Source of the DNA: Agapanthus africanus | Taxonomy: Eukaryota; Streptophyta; Magnoliopsida; Asparagales; Amaryllidaceae | Length of the DNA: 64,000 nt | Assembly: GCA_030015575.1 (NCBI GenBank) | Contig: CM057346.1 | Span: 112,139,899 to 112,203,898 of the forward strand | Direction: 5' to 3' | Shown here: positions 1-12,176 of the stretch, piece after piece | Numbering within the stretch: the stretch's first letter is position 1 | Layout of the letters: each line of letters begins with the position of its first letter | The notes under the pieces: generated by a model | What the model was told of the DNA's origin: nothing | Database searches by the model: none | What the model saw: the letters and a program-made list of their open reading frames with translations, nothing else | Made by a program: the position numbers and the translations under genes

Positions 1-1956
1 CAGACGTTGAAGCAGAAGTTGATAACCGCCCCTATTCTGACCGTGCCAGACAATTCCGGAGGATTGGTGATTCACAGCGACGCATCTGGGAAAGGATTAG
101 GATGTGTTTTGATGCAGCATGGGAAGGTTGTAGCGTACGCATCGAGACAACTGAAGACCCATGAGAAGAATTATCCAACTCATGACTTGGAGCTTGCGGC
201 TGTGATTTTCGCTTTGAAGATTTGGAGACACTACTTTTTGGGCGAAAGAGTCGAAGTTTTTACAGATCATAAGAGCTTGAAGTACGTGTTCACACAGAAG
301 GAGCTTAACATGAGGCAGCGTAGATTGTTGGAGCTGATGGCTGACTACGATATTGATCTTAAGTACCATCCAGGGAAGGTTAATGTTGTACCGGATGCGC
401 TTAGTCGATTACCAGCAATTCAGGTGTTAACTACGCAGAAGGAGATCGTTGCAGATTTTCGAAGATTTGACTTGGAAGTTGTGCTACCGCGTTCTACGGG
501 GTAGTTGATGCAGCTGCAAGTACATTCGTCATTGATTGAGAATATTAAAGCAGCACAATCGCAGGATCCTAGACTGCAAAAGTTTCGAGAGCAAGTTGAA
601 GCCGGACTACGAACAGATTTACTGATCCACGAAGATGGTTCGTTGAGGTATGGTAGCCGTTTGTGTGTGCCAAGGGGTGATGTTCGTGAAGAGCTTATGA
701 GGGAGGCACACAGTTCAGCTTATTCTGTACATCCAGGAGGCACAAAGATGTACCGAGATATTCGACAGCATTTCTGGTGGGAAGGCATGAAACGGGAGAT
801 TGCTCGCTTTGTGGCTAAGTGCTTGGTGTGTCAGCAAGTTAAGGCTGAACATCAAAGGGTTGCTGGTTTATTGCAACCACTTCCGATTCCTCAATGGAAG
901 TGGGAACATATAACCATGGATTTCGTGACGGCTTTACCGCGGAGTCCAAAGGGCAACAATGCAGTATGGGTAATTGTTGATCGATTGACCAAGGCAGCTC
1001 ACTTTATTCCTTTCCGGGTTGGTCAATCAACAGAGACTTTGGCAGAGCGGTACATGCAGGAGATTGTAAGATTGCATGGGGTACCGGTGAGCATCGTGTC
1101 CGATTAGGACACTCGGTTCTTATCACACTTCTGGAGGAGTTTACAGGAAAGTTTGGGGACTCGATTGAAGTTTAGCACAGCTTATCATCCTCAAACTGAT
1201 GGCCAGTCGGAGAGAACGATCCAAACTCTTGAAGACATGTTGAGAGCATGCATGTTGGACTTCAAGGGTTCTTGGAAGGATCATCTACACTTGGTGGAGT
1301 TTTCTTACAACAACAGTTTTCAGGCAACTATCCAGATGACTTCGTTTGAAGCTTTGTATGGTCGTAAATGCCGTTCACCTGTTTGTTGGGATGATGTCGG
1401 TGAACGAAGATTGTTGAGACCAGATTTGGTGGTGCAGACAGTTGAAAAGGTTAACACTATCAGGAATCATATGAAGGCAGCTCAAGACCGACAGAAGAGT
1501 TGGGCAGACACATCAAGAAGACCTTTAGAGTTCGCCGTGGGTGATTTGGTGTTCTTGAAGATATCACCGACTAGAGGGGTGATTCATTTTGGGAGTCGAG
1601 GAAAGCTTAGTCCTCGATTCGTTGGACTCTTTGAGATCCTGGAGAGTATTGGTGAGGTAGCGTACCGTTTGGCGTTACCGCAGTCCTTAGCAAGTGTGCA
1701 CGATGTGTTTCACGTATCTCAACTCCGTAAGTATGTTCGAGATAAAACACACGTTTTGAAACATTCGGAGTTAACAGTACGAGAAGACTTGACTTTTGAG
1801 GAGCGACCGGTTGAAATCGTGGATCAAAGGGAAAATGTTCTTAAGAACAAGGTTATCCCCCTTGTGCTTGTCTCTTGGGGTAATCGCTCGCATGGAGAGT
1901 CCACTTGGGAACGAGAAGATGAAATCCGACAGAAGTTTCCTCACCTCTTCTTGTAG
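1..1956 (+). pseudogene. 3' part of Ty3/gypsy chromovirus pol: RNase H, integrase, chromodomain
   Basis: Reverse-transcribing polyprotein, entered in RNase H. Bases 7-400 encode the RNase H domain ([36 protein letters not shown], then PDALSR). Integrase follows: an H-H-C-C zinc finger at about 700-840 ending CLVCQQVK, then the DDE core with Asp in TMDFVTALPR, Asp in VSD at the stop, and Glu in YHPQTDGQSERTIQ. The C-terminus (about 1790-1950) reads PVEIVDQ...STWEREDEIRQKFPHLF, a chromodomain of the type that targets Tekay/Del chromoviruses to heterochromatin. Two in-frame TAG codons (502-504 and 1105-1107) break the frame, so the copy is dead unless they are read through. The 5' part lies outside the window. 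A same-family copy is on the minus strand at 54269-61763. Lineage assignment is from motif memory, not a tree. Confidence 0.9.
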
Positions 1957-2013
1957 TTTTTTTTTGTATTCTTGGAATTTCGAGGACGAAATTCTTTTTG
2001 TAGTTGGGTATAA

Positions 2014-4786
2014 TGTAACACCCGAGCCCAAGCTACTGTTTTTCAGTTACTGTTTGAGCATTAGTGTGGTACTCATTTCATTTATCTTACTTGTTTGTGG
2101 CTTACTGTAAAATTTTACCCGGCAAAGTCATTTCTGCATATAACATTTTTTTGGCATCTAAATTAAAATTGAAAATATCTATCTTGGCCTACTAGACACC
2201 CCTAGCCTTGTGGTAGCGTCCGTGTATTGTGTTCTCGTCCCGTTCAGTGAAACGAGCGAGTTTGGACGGCTACGCGGGCGTACATGTGTCCGTTTTGGGG
2301 GTATGCTTTTTAATCATAAAACACTTAATTTTAAAATTTGGAACCCGCTTAAAATCCTATTATTTAAATTTTAAATTTTTGGACCCAACCTGGGCGCGAT
2401 TTGGAAATGTTTATTTGGCGCCAAAATCCCAAATTTTAATATTTTAAAACCTTCGAATATATTTCATTAACTATACGAACCTTACTGTTAATTTAAATCT
2501 TTAAAATCTTTTATATTTTTTCTTAACCAAAATTTTCCCCCCATTCAACCAATCCCATCCCTCCTTTAATCTCCCGTGGGCCCCATCTCATGACTATCTC
2601 TCTCTCTCTCTCCCTCATATCTCTGTCTCTCTCTCTTTCTCTCTCTCTCTACCCCTCAAATCTCTCTCTCTCTCTCTAACTTCATTCTCTTTTCTCTCTC
2701 TTCTTTTTTTAAATCTTTCCCTCCCCATAATTTTCCTCACGAGAACCCAACGAGCCCTCGCGCAGACCCTAGCATCATCCCCATCACCACCGCAACCCCA
2801 CACCGGCGCCACCGTCGCCTGCGCCCGCACCTCCTCACCTCATCAAGCCCCTCTTCCTCCTTCCCGTGCGCCTGCACCCTCACCGCGACCTTGCCCTCGC
2901 CGCTGCAGCCACCTGCTCACCACCCGCGACCACCTGCGCCGCCCCTGGTCATCGCCGACGATCACCGGACCACCTGTGATCGCCTCTGTAAGTCTTCCTC
3001 TTCTCTCCTCCTCTCCTTCTTCCCTTCTTCTCCATTTTCTGTTCTGTCCCGATTCTTGATGGCCGTAGTTCCTCGCAGGCAAAGTGCCGGAGCTCCGTCG
3101 ACGTGGTCGGCAATCACCATCCCTCCACAGATCCTCGTGAGCCCCCTCGTCTCTATCCTTCTTCTCTTCCCTCTTCTTGATTCTCCATTTGATCGTTCAT
3201 GAATTCTTGAAATTGTAGTTTCGCTGTTCGCCGGAATCCGGCCGTGCCGGTGACGTGCCCCGACAATCCAGCGAGGTACCCCGACCCGCGTGGTTCCATT
3301 GTTCGTTGTTTGGGGTCAATCCGTGAACCGTGCGTCCGTCGCGAGTTTTCCCGCCGACATTTACGTCCCGTTTTTCCCGGTTCGCGACCCGTCGAGGCAA
3401 GTACCCCTTGCTACATGCTATACAATATTTATATATATGTATTGACACCCTAAACCTGTAAAATTTAACGTGGTACAATCGTTTCCCATTTTCGGTTACA
3501 GTATTGCATTATATCATTTTACTGTTAAGCATGGAACTTACAGTTTGCAAATTGAACCTAATAATCAAATCTACCTGTTCAATCACATTTTACTGTTAAA
3601 ATGGCTGGTGGCATTTATCCCTGTAGTTCTGTTACATTCGGACACTCGTATGCATTTAACCTGAAATAACTGTATTGCAAAATTGAATGAAACTGCCTCT
3701 TACTTAATTCATTGCTTATCTCATGTTGTAATACCCATGTTTGATTATATAACTGATTGTGAGTACACCTATGATATCGCTTGTTCTTGACCTGTCTTGC
3801 TACCTGCATATTGATTGACCCGACATGGTACCGTACACTGCTCGACTTGACCTGATGTACCATGACCTGATCCGTTACCTGATCTTGTGTCTAATGCCAA
3901 CAAACTTGACATGTAGTCCTCATGGACCGTTCCTGTTGTCTATCCAGACAAACCTATTTACCTGATCCTGTGTTGGCATTAGTTCTTGATTACTGAATAC
4001 CTGACTTGACATACATAACTTGGGGGTATGGGGAAATTAAAGGTGAAACCTGACTTGTAACTCAACAGTTCGATACCTGTTCTGATCAGTCTTACGGGCT
4101 AGGCCAGCCCCGGAGTGATGATGCTGACATCACTCGCGCATCCTGCTACCTGTTACTGCCTAGCGGCACGTCTCGGATTCAGCCCCGAGGGTCTTGACCG
4201 TGGTCCCGGGCATGCACGGGATACTATTGAGTTACATCGACGATTCATCAATTGATTTCAAAGACTTTAGATTAGAAAACCTGATAGAACAGTTTAGTTA
4301 CCCACTGCACACTACCCTGCACTGCTTGATTCACATTATTGCTACTCTCGTTTTATTCATGTTTATTTTGCATTGCCTGTTACATTGTTCATATTATATT
4401 ACTTGTTGACATGACGCGCTGACGTCTGTATTTTGCATTGCCCAGATTCTGTACCGCTGTCGCAGTCCGAGCAGGAGTACTTCAGCCAGCAGGCTGAGCC
4501 GTGAGTTCAGTAGTAGTTAGTTTTATTTCCTGCATTTATTTCCTGATGTGAGCCCGCATTATGGGACATACTTTTCAGTTATTTGTATTGGATCATTTGC
4601 TTCCGCATTTATTTATTATTGACTCCTGTTATTCTGGATTATGGACATGTTTTAGATAGTTTTATCTTGTTCTTGATATCTCTACAGCCGTAATGTGACT
4701 GTGGATGGATACTTCCTATCCACAGGTAGCATGGTTGGCTATGTCACGTGCCCAACCTAGCGTACTCTGGGAAGCGAGGCGTGACA
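2014..4786 (+). mobile_element. 3' LTR of the Tekay-like chromovirus
   Basis: Starts TGTAACACCCGAGCC just after the pol stop and a degenerate purine tract (CGAGGACGAAATTC motif at 1981-1994), and ends GGCGTGACA. These termini are usual for long Tekay/Del LTRs, and 2773 bp fits the group. Inside are a CT-rich block (2596-2712), a GC-rich C/A stretch (2740-2980), and a run of loosely repeated TTGACCTGA-type words (about 3780-4020). The next bases are copia LTR sequence, so this element inserted into a copia LTR. The 5' LTR and target duplication cannot be checked. Confidence 0.85.
2596..2712. repeat. CT-rich microsatellite inside LTR
   Basis: Interrupted (CT)n runs. They produce the short open frames seen here on both strands, which are not genes. 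Confidence 0.85.
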
Positions 4787-5613
4787 AAGTCAGACCCCTA
4801 ATAACGCAATATTTCGTGTCGGTATGAAGCCCATCTCCAACTGAGAAACTACTGATCCAAATCAGTAATTCTCGTATACCTTGACCAAAGGTTTCTGGTG
4901 ATGGCCACCCGTGCACCGCGCGACATCAACCCCCAATACCGGAAGAGACGAATCCCCGACGATCCGCTCACTGCCTCCATGTGGCTCGGGACTGTACCCA
5001 ACTAAAACCTGTTTGTCCGACTTCTTTGAGCCGTGGTAGGGTAGTAATCAAAGCACAGTGGGAACTCACACGAGACAAATGACTATCTCTGGTCGACGGA
5101 CTAACCTGTACACATGTCACCTGGGAACTGCTATCTAATAATATGTATAATACCAACTAGCATGTTCCCGGCGAGTCCATCCAGTGTACTCATAACCCAA
5201 TGAGCACCTGTATACTATCTTAGGTGGCTGACTAACACCAATGGCTTGTGAGACCGGCCAACGCCCCTTGTTGGGGTCTCGATAATTATACACCAGTCTA
5301 GTCTGGAGTATTGATGTCCAGTCTCAATATTCACTCGACTAGGGACATTTAAGGATGTGCTTATAGACCACCCAGCTCTCACGTATATGATCACCATCAT
5401 AATGCTGGTAGTCAAGCAAGAATCTTATGGGCTCTATCAACATGTAATAGTGATCTGTAATACCACATAATGCATGTACATGATGATAAAGACAAACCGG
5501 ATAGCATACTATCATTTTGAGTAAGTCTGTTCTATCTGTATAGGTCCTCTCTCTATCATCATAATCACCTACCTGCGATTTCAATAATTGCCTTGAGGGC
5601 ACTATAGCCAACA
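4787..5613 (-). mobile_element. Copia LTR fragment, truncated by the chromovirus insertion
   Basis: Read on the minus strand it starts TGTTGGCTATAGTGCCCTC at 5613. It matches the copia LTR at 50934-52940 in many words, for example the GGGACTGTACCCA and AGCCGTGGTAGGG stretches. Only the first 827 bp in LTR sense are present, the rest being cut at the chromovirus LTR end. No polypurine tract or pol lies to its right, so it is a solo LTR or the 5' LTR of an element extending leftward. Confidence 0.75.

Positions 5614-5662
<49 letters not shown>
5614..5662. repeat. (TA)n microsatellite
   Basis: About 49 bp of nearly pure TA directly next to the copia LTR end. It may have been the insertion target. 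Confidence 0.9.
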
Positions 5663-5664
<2 letters not shown>

Positions 5665-6182
5665 TATAGATAGCATGTAAAGCAAGTGTTTAACTTGCCT
5701 GACGACGATAGCTTGACGATGGCGATGGATGGCACGACAGAGATAACGACACGGTCACGGCGACAGCAACAGCAATCTCGGGCGTGCAAGGAGGTGGCGA
5801 AAGCTCGGGCCTAGCTCTGTGCAGCAGGGGGCTTGATGCGAGTATAGTGGCGATTACGGCGAGGGGCTGAGGCCACGGTCAAGGATAGTCGGCAACGATC
5901 CAGAGCAGCTCCAGCGAAGGGTGGTAGCGAGGCTCCGGTTTGATGCTGGGTTTGAGGAGGCACGCAATGAAGGAAACAATGGTGCTGAAAGTGTGGGCGG
6001 GAGAGGGAAACTGGTGATGGTGTTAGGAGCTGGGGCTCGTCGGAGGTGAATTCGTCGACGATGACTTGGTGGTGGAAGGAGGCAGTGGTGGGCTTGGTGT
6101 GGAGGTTGGAGGAGTGTTGCAGGTGGAGAGAAGGTTGTGGTAAGGGAAGATGGTGAGCTCAGGTGAAGGGGTCGGTAGCTGG
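5663..6182. other. Unassigned DNA left of element A, with half of a split proline-rich frame
   Basis: GC-rich sequence without a recognisable domain. On the minus strand 6182-6023 is open, rich in Pro, Thr and Ser, and stops at 6023. It continues in frame from the open stretch at 50897-50645 on the other side of element A once one copy of the GCTGG duplication is counted. Together they make an open frame of roughly 135 codons. It could be a host 5' exon, or the proline-rich open stretch often seen in long plant LTRs. No homologue is recognised. Confidence 0.35.
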
Positions 6183-6231
6183 TGTTCCCTCATGGGAACT
6201 GAATAAAGCAGCAAAGAAATACATAAGAGAT

Positions 6232-6612
6232 GCATCACGTGTCCACATGTGATCGGGCATCACGTGGGGACACGTGACCTTCTATGGGCAAAGTTATAGA
6301 CGCTGAGATACACAACTTCAAATGGGGTCATGTGCCTACACGTGATGGGCCTTTAAACCCACTGGAAAAGGTATAATAAAACAACAGGGAAAAACCCCAA
6401 TGGGGCGTCACGTGCTCACACGTGACCAAGGGTCACGTGTTGACACGTGATAATTCCTGAGCTCTTTAAAATAACAGAATTAAATTCTGGTTAGAAATGC
6501 TTAATCAGGGGGTCGCGTGTCAACACGTTATGGGATCCTAAGATCTCTGGAATAATAAGAATTAAATTCTAATTAAATGGTCAATCAGAAGGTCACGTGC
6601 CAACACGTGACA
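6232..6612. promoter_or_regulatory. Upstream cluster of paired G-boxes in the LTR
   Basis: About seven hyphenated palindromes of the form TCACGTG-3 to 6 nt-CACGTGA, for example around 6232, 6258, 6407, 6431 and 6592. CACGTG is the plant G-box bound by bZIP and bHLH factors. The cluster lies about 360-740 bp upstream of the TATA box, in the promoter half of the LTR. Some copies have decayed by one base (CATGTG, CACGTT). The same cluster occurs at 14827-15142 and 47617-47993. Confidence 0.7.
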
Positions 6613-6968
6613 AGCTCTTAAGCCTTCTGAACTAATAGAATTATTCTAATTAAGAGGGAATCGAGAACCCTAACTGGAAAAATATCTCTCTAAATCTTTC
6701 CAAACAAAAAAGATTGTGCTCTGTAAAGTGGAGCACCGTTGGATTAAAAATCCAATGGTGATTAAAAATTACCAATTTATAGAAAGATTCTATACAAGGA
6801 AAGATTTCCCTGAAATTTGCCAGGAATAACAGACAAAATATCTTTTGGATTAAAAATCCAATTGTGAATAAAATTCATTGAGTGATCTAAAAGATCATAT
6901 TGGTTACAAAATCAATTGAAATCTTTCAATGAAAGATTGACTAAACAAACTGATTCTTTTCTTTCTCC

Positions 6969-6976
6969 TATAAATA
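6969..6976 (+). promoter_or_regulatory. TATA box of element A LTR
   Basis: TATAAATA in a TTTCTCC-TATAAATA-TGAGCC context, conserved at 15501-15508 and 48354-48361. It probably sets the genomic RNA start about 30 bp downstream. Confidence 0.65.
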
Positions 6977-7633
6977 TGAGCCAAGAAGAGAAGAGGAAAA
7001 AGATTTTTTTTCTGGAGAGATACAACAAAAAAAAGAAGAGAATTTAATTCTCCAGAGAGAAAAGAAGATTCCCTAAAAAGATAAAGAAATCCAAGGTGAG
7101 AAAGGGAAAGAGATTTAAGCTTCAGAAAACAAAAAGAGAATTTAATTCTCAAATTAAGAATTAAACTCTTCTGAATAAGAACTTAGTTCTTCCTTTGGTT
7201 GAAGATCTGCAGAAGCAGATCTCCGCATAAGTTGAGAATTTAATTCTCATCGGAGAGATTCTGCCATGCAGATCCAAAACTTAGAGGGAGAATTGAATTT
7301 AGGGAATTTGATTCCTCCAAATACTTAGGAATTTAATTCCTCCAACAGAGACAGGGTTTAACCCTTAAAACATGAACTTAGTTCTTCTTCATGGTTGAAG
7401 ATCTGCAGAAGCAGATCTCCCCATAAGTTGAGAATTTAATTCTCATCGGGGAGATTCTGCCATGCAGATCCAAAACTTAAAGGGAGAACTAGGGTTTAAA
7501 GAATTTAATTCTTCCATATACATAGGAATTTAATTCCTCTAAACAAAATTAGGGTTTAACCCTACTAAAGAATTTAATTCTTAAACAAGGGACTTAGACT
7601 TTTCATGCACGTAAAAGAAGTCGGTGCCCAACT

Positions 7634-8042
7634 TGATCACGTAGTAACACGTGACCTTTCCCCTGAATGGTCAGAATAGAATGAATGAGATGGGGTCACG
7701 TGTTCCCACGTGACCCTTGGATAAATTCCTCAAAATAAAAGAACAAAGTAAGGGCAGAATCAATTTTGGGCGCCCTTACGTGTCCCCACGTGACCCCTAA
7801 TAAACACTTTAATAATCAATGAATGGGTACCCATCACGTGCCCACACGTGATGGCCGTTAAGATTAAGTGTTTAACACTTCTGTGAATATTCTAAGAACA
7901 AATAACAGAGGCAAGGATCAATCATCAGGCGCCTCACGTGACCCCACGTGAGCGCTTCAGTCTTGGTGTTTAACACTATTTTAAGTGCTTCGTCCCTAGT
8001 GTTTAACTCTATTTTAAGCTCATCACGTGGGAACACGTGATC
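7634..8042. promoter_or_regulatory. Downstream cluster of paired G-boxes in the LTR
   Basis: About six more G-box pairs, for example near 7694, 7773, 7831, 7935 and 8022, alternating with GTGTTTAACAC palindromes. They lie downstream of the TATA box, so they would be in the transcript and could also fold as hairpins. Matching clusters are at 16172-16592 and 49022-49420. Confidence 0.65.
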
Positions 8043-8634
8043 GCCAAATATCTTCTAGTGTTTAACACTATTTTAAAACCAAGCTTAGCCCAAATTGGCT
8101 AAGTTTTCCAGAGGCAAATCTCCCCTTCAACTGAACCTCAAAATTAATCAGTTCATATGATATGCAAAGTAAAGTCTAGAGCTATAATGAATGGTTAGTG
8201 CTCAGCCAAAGACAAAATGTTGTCAGAACCCCAAACCCCTGTTTAGCATTGCTAAATAATAGGAGACTGAACCCAGACAAATGTTCAACAGTCCAAACAA
8301 AGGTCCAACACTTTAAACCTAATTGGACTTAGCCCAAGTTGGCCATAAGTCCTCAGTTCATATTTAACTGAGCCCATGTGCTCATAATCTAATTAATTGA
8401 TCTTAGTCCCAAATTAGACTACAGATCTCCCAATCAACTTTGGTTCAAGGGTACATCTCTTCACTCCTTTGATATTTGTCGTTGTAATCTTTCAACGACT
8501 TCAGAGAGGTGACGGGTCCCGATAACCAATCATTCCATGGACTGTGATGTCCTTAACCTCGGACTGTGGGGTCCTTTTAAACCCATGGACTATGATGTCC
8601 TTAACCTTGGACCTCCATGTCCTTAAACTGGTAA

Positions 8635-11600
8635 TGTCACGACCCGCAAGGTACGGAACGCGACCGGCCCTTAGATTACGAGACGTCTCAAGGCGTTCGT
8701 AAAATAAGTAAGCCGAAGCCCAGAATACAAAACCCAATTAAGATCTTTAGAGTGAAGGAAAACCAAATTATTTAGCATTTACTTCATTACCTAATCAAAT
8801 TGCCTTTTTAAAATAACTTTCCTTTTCCCCAAAATTCCAGCAGAATCTCACATGTAAAATCAGCCTCAATGGTGCAAGCAGATATATAAAGGAATAACAG
8901 TGCATAAGAAATAGCATGTCGACTCAAGTGAGTTCGACCCAGATATATCACAAAATAAATCCCCAAGTCTCACAATCTCACCTCTAGGTCAATATACAGT
9001 AATCCAAATAAAACAGGTACAACTGAAATGATAGTAGCAGTAGATGGAGTGTTCTAGATACAACAAATATATAAGGTGGTACAACCTGATAATAACCCAC
9101 CTAAGAGCAAAAGCCTCGGATCCAGGCAAAAAGTGCAAAAGAAGCAAAAGTATCCGCCGCTACCGTGCTGACGGAGTGGACCTGCAGAAAAGCTGTGGCA
9201 CAACGGGGGTGAGTTGCCAACTCGTGAGTAATAAATAACATCTACTAAGGCTATCGTATGTATGCACACAAGTATCCTGGCATCCCTAAAGCAGGTATGG
9301 CTACAAGTTCTAGCAAGTATGTATGCATCGACAAGGTGCTAGCAAGTATAAATGTGTCACATGCATGTAATACAGGTATGCATGCTACATGATGGTGCTA
9401 TCAAGTATGTATGAGAATTATCCTTTCCTTTGTTTTGAAACTTTCCTTTTTAAATATCAGCGTAATATCCAAGAAATCAGTAAAAACCGTGTCCAGCAAC
9501 GACACCTCAAAACTATCCAAATCCCATATATCCATGTCCGGCACCTCTGGCCTCAGCCATCCGGCTGATCTACATCAAAATCCATGTCTCAAACCAGCGG
9601 CCACGGTCGGCATCCTCTGGATATCCGCCGTGCCAAATGAAGTCACCGGTAGGTAGTCCGTCCCCCAGCCAGGCTCAACGCCATCTCCTGCGATCTTCTT
9701 GCCCCGGGGTACCGTACCGGGCCCACCATGTATCCGTGACGGTTCCTCCACTCCTCGACACGGATCTCGAAAACCACAGCAAACTCATGGTGGACGACAC
9801 TTTACATCACTAGAAAACCGCAACTTTTTATCTTTTAAAACAGTTATCAGTTTTGAAATCTTGCGGCTTTCCCCCAAAATCCAGAAATATCATAAATGTC
9901 ATGAACTCATCATAATGCATATGTCGATGATTATTAATGCTTATGGTATCAATTTGCAATGCATGGTTACACTAGGCATGAGCAGATGATATGATAACAT
10001 ATATGCACGAGTATTGTAATTCTTATGGTTTCATTTTAAACATTCATTTTAATATCACATTCCTAGGCAATTAACATATTTCAGATTTATAGTCATCTAG
10101 TGTTGTGACATGGCAATTACCAGGGTGTGTGTGTGTCCACATGAATAGTGCTCGTGCTGCATATAAACCTGGTAATGGTGCATGTGTCCTATCATGAATT
10201 TGCATATAAGGGTATGATATGTAAATATGACTGCGGTAATATTATGCTAGTTTTATTATTATCACTCTAATGTCATAAGTACTATCAAGTTTACCAAATA
10301 TCAGTTTATTAAATCTAACGGGCGACTCACGCCATCCAAACGATCGTCCCCCGTAGATGTTAAATCTACTCACCCGTGATCCTGCGCTAAGTGTGTCCGA
10401 CCACCTGCTTGCCTTTTCCTGCTGCGCTCGAAGTCCCTGCCGGCGAACCTAGAATTCACAAGAGTCACCAAATAAGGAAAAATCCTGCAAAACGTGATAT
10501 ATCGATAACAGGAATACGCGTGCGTCGTGGGGGAGTTGGGTCCTCGTGTTCTGTATGTGTGTGTCTACTAGTCTCACCATGCTACAGTCCTCCCAAATTT
10601 ATTCTGAAAAGTTCGGGTCAACAGCAGATTCAATAGAGGCCAAAAAGTCAATAAAACTGCTAAATTACGCCAAGTCGGGTAAATCGGGTGTCTTGGTGAA
10701 ATCTGGGGAAATCCTCTGGTTGACTGGCCTCACTAACACCTAAAAGGGTTATTCTAACTAACACAACTTCCACTTTGCCAAAAGTTTCCTTAATTCTCTC
10801 AAAATCACTACTAAACCAAGAAATACACACCAATTAAGCTAGATTACTAAAATTTTAGCAATTTAGGCTAACCATCTAATTTTAATGACACTAATAGGCT
10901 TAAACAGATTAGTTAACACCAAGAAGGGGTTCATAAAGCTACAAGCACTCTAAAATGGCTAAATCTACCATCACCACACCATTCTAGCAATAAAATTCTA
11001 TTTATCACTAAAACTAGCTAATCAAGCACATAATCTACACAATATGGGAAAAGTTTAGGAGTTATACCCCCTAGGACCCTTGCAACCAAGGAGAAGGAGA
11101 AGAAGAAGAGAGTAGGTGCATCAAAACGTGGCTGGAATGAGCTGAACTTCACCAGAGCTGATGCTGATGTGCTGCTGTTGCTGTTGCTATTGCTGTTACT
11201 GGGGCTGATATGGTGTGGTATGGTGTGGTGTGTGGTGTGGTATGGTGTGGTGTGTGGGCTGATATGGTGCTGAAATGGTGTGCTGAAATGGCTGTTTGGG
11301 CTGAAAATGAGCTGATATGGTGTGGTATGGTGTGTGGTGTGGTATGGAGTTGGGAGGGGGGCTGAAGGAGCAGCTGTTGCTGCTGCTGTCTGCAGAAATT
11401 AAAAGGCTGAAGTGGTGAAAAAAAAAACAAATGGCTGAAGGCTGATGTGCTGATGCTGTTTTCTGGTGTTTTTGAAGCAGAAAAAGTGGCTGGAACTGAT
11501 GTTTTTGTGGTGTTTGTGTTGCTGGTTTGAGTGTGAGAGAGGGTTTTAAGGTTGGGGCTGCTTGTAATGATGATGATTGGAGCTGATGGGCTGTTTTGGG

Positions 11601-12171
11601 AGCTGAAACAGCTGCTGTTGCAGCAGTTAGAGTGAAGAGAAGGGCTGGAATAGGCTGCTGGATATCATCAACTGCTGTAGCAGCACAAAGTGGTGGCTTG
11701 GGGCTGAATTGAAGCAAAATTTGGGCTGAGCTGATGTGTGAGTGAGAGAGGGATTGAGTGTGAGAAGAATTGCCAAGCTTGAAGTGAGAGAGGTGACAAA
11801 TCCTTAAACCATCATGACCCATCACACCCCATCTCTCTCTCTCTCTCAAGTCAACCTTAAACTCCCCAAAACCCCATGGTCAAAGCCAACCATCTCTAAC
11901 TAAGCTAATTAGCTCTAAACAACCCTATTAACTTAACTAAGGACCTAACCCACCATGGTCAAATTAAACATAGCTAACCTACAAGCCCAAATGTGTGGCA
12001 ACCATAGTCTTAACCCTAGTTAACGTGCATAAGTGTGTGTGGTTGCGATAAAATTCCACAAAAATAACCATAAATCCAGATAAATTACTAGAATCCCGTT
12101 TTGGTAAGCTTTTTACCCAAAACCCCAAATTAACACTTAATTAACACTAACCCTAAAACTCAAGTGTTACA
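8635..12171 (-). mobile_element. Solo LTR, Tekay-like, inserted in element A's 5' LTR
   Basis: Plus-strand ends are TGTCACGACCC and AAGTGTTACA. Read on the minus strand these are TGTAACACTTG...GGGTCGTGACA, the chromovirus-type termini. It is flanked by GGTAA at 8630-8634 and 12172-12176, and removing it restores the element A LTR. No internal region is present, so it is a solo LTR left by LTR-LTR recombination. Inside are a GC-rich part (9500-9790) and a TGGTGTGG-type minisatellite that produces a long but meaningless open frame on the minus strand. Confidence 0.9.
11160..11350. repeat. TGGTGTGG / GCTGATATGG minisatellite
   Basis: Short degenerate tandem words (GCTGATATGG, TGGTATGGTGTGG). 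They explain the His/Pro/Thr-rich minus-strand open frames at 11149-11849. Confidence 0.75.
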
Positions 12172-12176
12172 GGTAA

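Larger units (their letters stand above)
6183..8634 (+). mobile_element. 5' LTR of element A, first part
   Basis: Begins TGTTCCCTCATGGGAACTG and is colinear with the 3' LTR at 47566-50644. It is interrupted at 8634 by a solo LTR and resumes at 12177. The whole LTR is about 3.0 kb (2452 + 570 bp) against 3079 bp for its partner. It holds paired G-boxes, many short palindromes around TTTAA (GAATTTAATTC, GGGTTTAACCC, GTGTTTAACAC), and a TATA box. The distal part has loose repeats of a CCATGGACTATGATGTCCTT type. Confidence 0.9.

Noticed and set aside
2615..3202. Short frames rich in Arg/Glu or Pro/Ser
   Set aside because: They come from the CT-rich and C/A-rich LTR stretches.
11149..11849. His/Pro/Thr-rich minus-strand frames up to 217 codons
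   Set aside because: They lie in a minisatellite inside a solo LTR.
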